From Pseudomonadota bacterium (GTDB lineage Bacteria > Pseudomonadota > Gammaproteobacteria > Xanthomonadales > Xanthomonadaceae), in contig JAFEEL010000009.1 in the NCBI GenBank assembly GCA_018241125.1, positions 124,001 to 188,000 of the forward strand: a stretch of DNA of 64,000 bases, read 5' to 3'. Under the pieces are notes generated by a model. It did no database searches and was not told the origin of the DNA. It saw only the letters and a list, made by a program, of their open reading frames with translations. Made by a program: the position numbers and the translations under genes. Positions 59,964 through 64,000 of the stretch are shown piece by piece. The first letter of the stretch is position 1. Each line of letters begins with the position of its first letter.

Positions 59964-61055
59964 ATGCTGACGATCGGGCCGTTCGGCCCGCCAGTGTTGC
60001 AGGCGCGCATGCGCGAGACTCCGGAAGATTTCTTCGTGGAGGAGCTGCCGCTGTTCGAAGCCAGCGGTGCCGGCGAGCACCTGTTGTTGACGATTGAAGA
60101 GCGCGGCATGAACACCGCGTTCGCCGCCGGCTTGATCGCGCGTTGGGCCGGAGTGCCCGAATCGGCCGTCAGCTACGCGGGAATGAAGGATCGCCACGCG
60201 CTGACGCGGCAGCGCTTTTCGGTGCACCTGCCAGGGCGCGCAGCGCCGGACGTGGCCGGTTTGGAAACCGGGGATCTGCGCGTGCTGGATGCCGCGCGGC
60301 ATGCACGCAAGCTGCAGCGGGGTGCGCTGCGCGGCAATCGTTTCGTCTTGCGCTTGCGTGAGATCGTCGGTGACCGCGCGGTGATCGACGCCCGCTTGCA
60401 GGCCATCGGCGAACGCGGGGTTCCGAATGCATTCGGCGAGCAACGCTTCGGTCACGGCGGCGCCAACATCGAGGCCGCCAGAGCGATGTTCGCCGGTCGC
60501 CGCGTGCGCCGCGAGCAGCGCTCGATCCTGCTCTCGGCGGCGCGTTCGGAACTGTTCAACCGCGCGCTGGCCGCGCGCGTGGCCGACGGTAGTTGGGAAA
60601 CCGGGCTGCCCGGTGAGGTGTGGATGCTCGGCGGCAGCCACAGCGTGTTCGGCCCCGAGCCCGATTCGGCGACGCTGGCCGAACGTGTGCACCGCCTCGA
60701 CATCCACCCGACCGGGCCGCTGTGGGGCAGGGGAGAACTGCGCACGCGCGATGCGTGTCGCGCCTTGGAAGAGGCCGTACTCGCCGATGCGGCGGATTTG
60801 CGCGATGGCCTGGAACGCGCCGGCCTGTCGCAGGAGCGGCGTACCTTGCGCGTGGCGGTGGCCGGTCTGGCGTGGACGTGGCTGGCGGACGACGTGCTGG
60901 AGTTGCGCTTCGAACTGCCGCCGGGCGCCTATGCGACGAGCCTGCTGGCAACGCTCGGAGTAGTCATGGATGCCGCCGCGCGCAGCGGCGGTTCGATCAA
61001 TCCGACGGGCGGCGTGGAGCGGCACTTGCACGGCGATCCGGTGGGCGTAGATTGA
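59964..61055 (+). CDS. truD: tRNA pseudouridine(13) synthase
   Basis: TruD family: [20 protein letters not shown] begins the core, [22 protein letters not shown] holds the catalytic Asp, and [18 protein letters not shown] is the family signature. 363 residues. The ATG at 59964 follows CGGGAG by about 5 bp, so the larger upstream frame overlapping ispF is rejected. Confidence 0.95.
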   Translation: MLTIGPFGPPVLQARMRETPEDFFVEELPLFEASGAGEHLLLTIEERGMNTAFAAGLIARWAGVPESAVSYAGMKDRHALTRQRFSVHLPGRAAPDVAGLETGDLRVLDAARHARKLQRGALRGNRFVLRLREIVGDRAVIDARLQAIGERGVPNAFGEQRFGHGGANIEAARAMFAGRRVRREQRSILLSAARSELFNRALAARVADGSWETGLPGEVWMLGGSHSVFGPEPDSATLAERVHRLDIHPTGPLWGRGELRTRDACRALEEAVLADAADLRDGLERAGLSQERRTLRVAVAGLAWTWLADDVLELRFELPPGAYATSLLATLGVVMDAAARSGGSINPTGGVERHLHGDPVGVD

Positions 61056-61107
61056 GGCTGCGTCCATGCCGGGCGGCGTGGGCGGTTCCCCCCAACGGGA
61101 GATGGCC

Positions 61108-61338
61108 ATGAACGCCAACAGGATTCTCGTGCTGGTTCTCGCCGGTGCCGTCGTGTGTCTGGCTGGCTGCTCGACCTTCAGCAAGAAGGGCGACCCGAGC
61201 GCCATGGCGGGCCCGTACGACAACCTCGATCAAGGCTATATGGCGCGCATCAATGCGCAAGCCAAGGCCCGCGGCGATGTCGTGATCTGGGTGAACCCGC
61301 CACGCAAGGACGTGGCTTCGACCCAGCAGCCGCATTGA
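61108..61338 (+). CDS. Small lipoprotein of unknown function
   Basis: This 76-residue precursor reads MNANRILVLVLAGAVVCLAGC with lipobox LAGC, so the mature protein is about 56 residues. The mature part (KGDPSAMAGPYDNLDQGYMARINAQAKARG...) shows no known domain. CGGGAG lies about 7 bp before the ATG at 61108, favouring this start over the ATG at 61102. It sits between truD and the convergent Smr gene. Confidence 0.7.
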   Translation: MNANRILVLVLAGAVVCLAGCSTFSKKGDPSAMAGPYDNLDQGYMARINAQAKARGDVVIWVNPPRKDVASTQQPH

Positions 61339-61366
61339 CGGTGCATGGTCGGACGCGGGTAGCCGT

Positions 61367-61918
61367 TCAGGTGCCGCGCCGCCGTGCCAGCAATGCGAGC
61401 ACGGCGCCGCCGCCGCTTTTGGGCGCGGTCGCATAGGCCAGCACGTCGGCGCGCTGGTGCAGAATGCGCTCGACCAGCGCTTTGAGGACGGGGCGTCCAC
61501 CCGGCGAGTGCAGGCCCGAGCCGTGCAGGATGCGCACGCAACGATTGCCCTGCTCGCTGGCGTGGATCAGGAACTCGCGCAGCAGGGCTTCCGCGCGACG
61601 TTGATCCAGCCCGTGCAGGTCGAGTTCGTCCTGCGCCGCGTAACGACCGCGTTGCAGATCGCGCAACACGTCGGCCGGTACGTCGTGGCGGCGGTGGGCG
61701 ACGAGTTCGCCCATCGCTTGTGCCAACGCACCGGCATCGACGTTGTGTGACTGCGCCAAGGCGGCGCGTTCGTCGGCTTGCCGCTTGGCCGCGGCGACCT
61801 TGCCGCGTGGCGGGCGTGGCGGCGCGGACACGTCGGGCAGGCGGCGCACCGCACCGATCGCGGCACGGAACGCGGCGGCATCGGAATCAGGAGCCGGCTC
61901 ATCGTCGGAATCGTGCAT
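61367..61918 (-). CDS. Smr domain protein
   Basis: 183-residue protein with a C-terminal Smr (MutS2-like) endonuclease domain: ELDLHGLDQRRAEALLREFL, then RILHGSGLHSPGGRPVLKALVERIL, the last of these the LHGxG motif. The N-terminal 80 residues are low complexity and basic. Its start ATG at 61918 lies 14 bp after the kinase stop. Confidence 0.88.
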   Translation of the reverse strand: MHDSDDEPAPDSDAAAFRAAIGAVRRLPDVSAPPRPPRGKVAAAKRQADERAALAQSHNVDAGALAQAMGELVAHRRHDVPADVLRDLQRGRYAAQDELDLHGLDQRRAEALLREFLIHASEQGNRCVRILHGSGLHSPGGRPVLKALVERILHQRADVLAYATAPKSGGGAVLALLARRRGT

Positions 61919-61932
61919 CGAAAGCGGCCCCG

Positions 61933-64000
61933 CTATTTTTCGCCTGCCGGCTTGGGATGGAGGGCGTCGCGCCGCGCCTGCCACTTCGTCGCTTCGGCAG
62001 AGTTTCCAGTGGCCTTGTAGAGCGCGATCAGCGGATCGATATAGCCGCCCATCTGCCAATGATCGCTGCCCAGATCGTGCTGCCGTTGCGCAATGGCGGC
62101 CAGATAATGCGGTTCGGCCTCGGCGTAGCGCTTGCCCTTGGCCAGCGCGTTGGCGAGCTGGAACTCGGTTTCGCCGGTCACGTCGCTGCTGGCGCCAAGC
62201 AGGGCCTTGGAGTCGGCCAAGGCCGAGCTCTCAATCGCGATCGCCTCGTCGACGCGACCGACGTCGAGCAAGTAGTTGCCGTAGTTGCCCGCGGCGATGA
62301 TCGAGTTCATGTGGTGTTCGCCGTACAGCCTGCGCGTCCCCTCCCAGGCGCGCTGGTAGTAGGGGCCGGAGGCGGCGATCTTTTCCGGCGTGCCTTGCTG
62401 GCGCAGCGCGCCGGCGAGGTTGGAAACCACGTTGATGGTGGCGCCGTGGCTGGGCCCATAGAGTTTTTCGTCGATCGCCAGCAGCTTTTCCAGGATCGCC
62501 GCGCCTTGGGCGTAGCGGTGCGATTGCAGGTACATCACCGCGAAATCGTTCAAGGTGTCCAGCGTCTCGGTGCCCTGCGCGCCGTACACGCGCGTGCTGC
62601 GTTCGAGCACGTCCCGATAGATCGCTTCGGACTGCGCGTAGCGGCCCAGCGATGCCAGCAAGGACGCATGCAGCGCCAGTGCGCGAATCTGCAGCTTGCT
62701 GTCGCGGCCACTGACGCGGACGATGGCTGGCAGGATGGCTTCGAGCTGGGAATTGGCGGCGGCGATGTCGCCCTTGTACCAGGTGTTCTCCGCCATCTGC
62801 ACGCCACTGAACAAGGTCTCCGGGTCATCGGCGCCGCGCGTGCGGGTGAGTGCAGCGACGTTTGCCCGGAAGATCGTGTCCGCCTCGCCGGGTTGGCTGG
62901 CGTAACTCAGGTCGAGCGCGAGGGTGCGCTGGATTTGCAGGGTTTTCAGCGCATCCGGGCCCAGCCCGCGAACGGCCGACGCGTAGGCTTTGCGTGCGAA
63001 CACCAGTGATCGGTCGTACTCGGCCAGGCTGCGATAGCTCTCGCTGATGGTGTCCTGGATGGAGGCCAGCACGTCGGGTTGGTTGACCAACTGGGCTTGC
63101 GCGCGTGCCGCAGCGCGATCGAGCACCAGGTGCAGCAGTTTCTTGTCGAGGTACTTGGCTTGATTGGGATCGACGCCGGACAGCACGTCGCTCAGGAACG
63201 CGGTGGTTTCGCGCGCTTTGACCGCCTCGGCGCGCGCGCGGAGCATGCCGATTACCGCCGCCGCGGTCCCGGCGATCAGCGCCAGTGCCACCACGATGGC
63301 GGCGATCAGCGTAGTGCGGTTGCGCCGGGCGTAACAGCGCAGCCGATAGCCGCGGGTGGGCGGGACGGCGACCAGTGGGTAATGGCGCAAGAAGCGTTCG
63401 ACATCTTCGGCCAGCGCCTGCGCGGAGTCGTAGCGTTGCGTGCGCTCGGGGGCGATGGCGTGCGCGATCAGCCAGCGCAGCGCGTCCGGCATCGCCGACA
63501 GGGCGCGCGCCAACTGCGGATCGGGCGTCGCGTCGGCCGCAACTGCGTGCCCGAGCGAAGCCTGCAATGCGGCATGCAGCGCCGTGTTGCCGACACCGCT
63601 TGCGCGCAACTGCTGTTGCAATCCGGGCGCGGCCAGCAGCTCGAACAAGATCACGCCCAACGCATACACGTCCGAGCGCACGTCGATTTCCGCCGCGCGT
63701 CCGGCCGCCTGCTCGGGGCTCATGTAACCGTGCGTGCCCACGCTCTGCGACACCGAGGTGGAAGCGCGCGCGCCGCCTTCGCCGGCGCCGCCGCTGCCGG
63801 TGGCGACGCCGAAGTCGATGATCTTCGGGCTTGCCTGCCCGTCCACCTGCGCGACCAGCACATTGCCCGGCTTGAGGTCGCGGTGGATCACGCCCTTCTG
63901 GTGCGCGTGCTGCACACCCTTGCAGACGCGCACGAACAACTCCAGTCGTTCGCCCAGGCTCAAGCCATGCTGCGTGCAGTATTCGACCAGCGTCTGTCCG
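61933..64000 (-). CDS. Ser/Thr protein kinase with TM helix and TPR repeats (5' end beyond window)
   Basis: The frame runs off the right edge, so the ATG and glycine-rich loop are missing. The visible part starts in the kinase domain: VIHRDLKPGNVLV (catalytic loop), KIIDFGVATG (DFG), YMSPEQAAG (activation end). Then come RTTLIAAIVVALALIAGTAAAVIG (TM helix) and a long TPR-like region (SYRSLAEYDRSLVFARKAYAS, RYAQSEAIYRDVLERSTRVYG, RYAEAEPHYLAAIAQR). This is a Pkn-type receptor kinase; its partners are unknown. Confidence 0.88.
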   Translation of the reverse strand, partial: GQTLVEYCTQHGLSLGERLELFVRVCKGVQHAHQKGVIHRDLKPGNVLVAQVDGQASPKIIDFGVATGSGGAGEGGARASTSVSQSVGTHGYMSPEQAAGRAAEIDVRSDVYALGVILFELLAAPGLQQQLRASGVGNTALHAALQASLGHAVAADATPDPQLARALSAMPDALRWLIAHAIAPERTQRYDSAQALAEDVERFLRHYPLVAVPPTRGYRLRCYARRNRTTLIAAIVVALALIAGTAAAVIGMLRARAEAVKARETTAFLSDVLSGVDPNQAKYLDKKLLHLVLDRAAARAQAQLVNQPDVLASIQDTISESYRSLAEYDRSLVFARKAYASAVRGLGPDALKTLQIQRTLALDLSYASQPGEADTIFRANVAALTRTRGADDPETLFSGVQMAENTWYKGDIAAANSQLEAILPAIVRVSGRDSKLQIRALALHASLLASLGRYAQSEAIYRDVLERSTRVYGAQGTETLDTLNDFAVMYLQSHRYAQGAAILEKLLAIDEKLYGPSHGATINVVSNLAGALRQQGTPEKIAASGPYYQRAWEGTRRLYGEHHMNSIIAAGNYGNYLLDVGRVDEAIAIESSALADSKALLGASSDVTGETEFQLANALAKGKRYAEAEPHYLAAIAQRQHDLGSDHWQMGGYIDPLIALYKATGNSAEATKWQARRDALHPKPAGEK

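Overview
This is a densely packed, high-GC chromosomal window from a Gram-negative bacterium. The gene order lptD-surA-pdxA-rsmA-apaG-apaH, the run pyrG-kdsA-eno-ftsB-ispD-ispF-truD, the adjacent ubiH-type hydroxylases and the paired parE/lgt/thyA/folA loci point to Gammaproteobacteria. A class II DAHP synthase, a DUF3391-HD-GYP protein and many short palindromic intergenic repeats suggest the Xanthomonadales/Lysobacterales. That placement is an inference from gene content, because no rRNA or tRNA gene was seen.

Layout. 1-4.5 kb: a secreted histidine phosphatase (cut by the left edge), an MFS transporter, a GIY-YIG ORF with adjacent repeats, a DUF2461 protein and exonuclease I. 4.5-8.6 kb: a kynurenine-pathway block (kmo, kynU, ACMSD) with a 364-bp palindrome-bounded GIY-YIG element between kmo and kynU. 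8.6-16.8 kb: a Rieske oxygenase, a DUF6438/ankyrin protein, two related FAD oxidoreductases, a PIN toxin-antitoxin pair and a GcvT-like folate enzyme, possibly a demethylation module. 17-19.6 kb: two c-di-GMP genes with altered catalytic motifs. 19.6-31.1 kb: dsbB, class II DAHP synthase, a repeat-rich gap with a GGDEF remnant, isoaspartyl peptidase, gcvPB, dgkA, terC-like, a DMT protein, a diguanylate cyclase, lgt, a vapBC pair, thyA and folA. 31-39.5 kb: the apaH-apaG-rsmA-pdxA-surA-lptD envelope/ribosome cluster. 39.7-53.1 kb: an HDAC-like hydrolase, cobalamin adenosyltransferase with a DUF6580 membrane protein, two ubiquinone hydroxylases, a DHFR-like protein, an NlpC/P60 lipoprotein, slyD, a DadA-like dehydrogenase, an N-formylglutamate deformylase, an MFS pump, a DUF2314 lipoprotein and parE. 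53.6-64 kb: a His-rich secreted protein, pyrG-kdsA-eno-ftsB-ispD-ispF-truD, a small lipoprotein, an Smr protein and a TPR-containing Ser/Thr kinase (cut by the right edge).

The least ordinary part is the non-coding and inserted DNA. There are six arrays of 7-bp units at five loci; in the four leader regions (rsmA, lptD, slyD, parE) the purine-rich strand is always the template strand. A 55-bp tandem repeat has a hairpin whose arms vary between copies but still pair. A GIY-YIG gene is bracketed by 27-bp inverted palindromes. The enolase gene carries an in-frame insertion made of two perfect hairpins. A G/C palindrome family supplies the kdsA ribosome-binding site. No CRISPR array, prophage or transposase gene was found.
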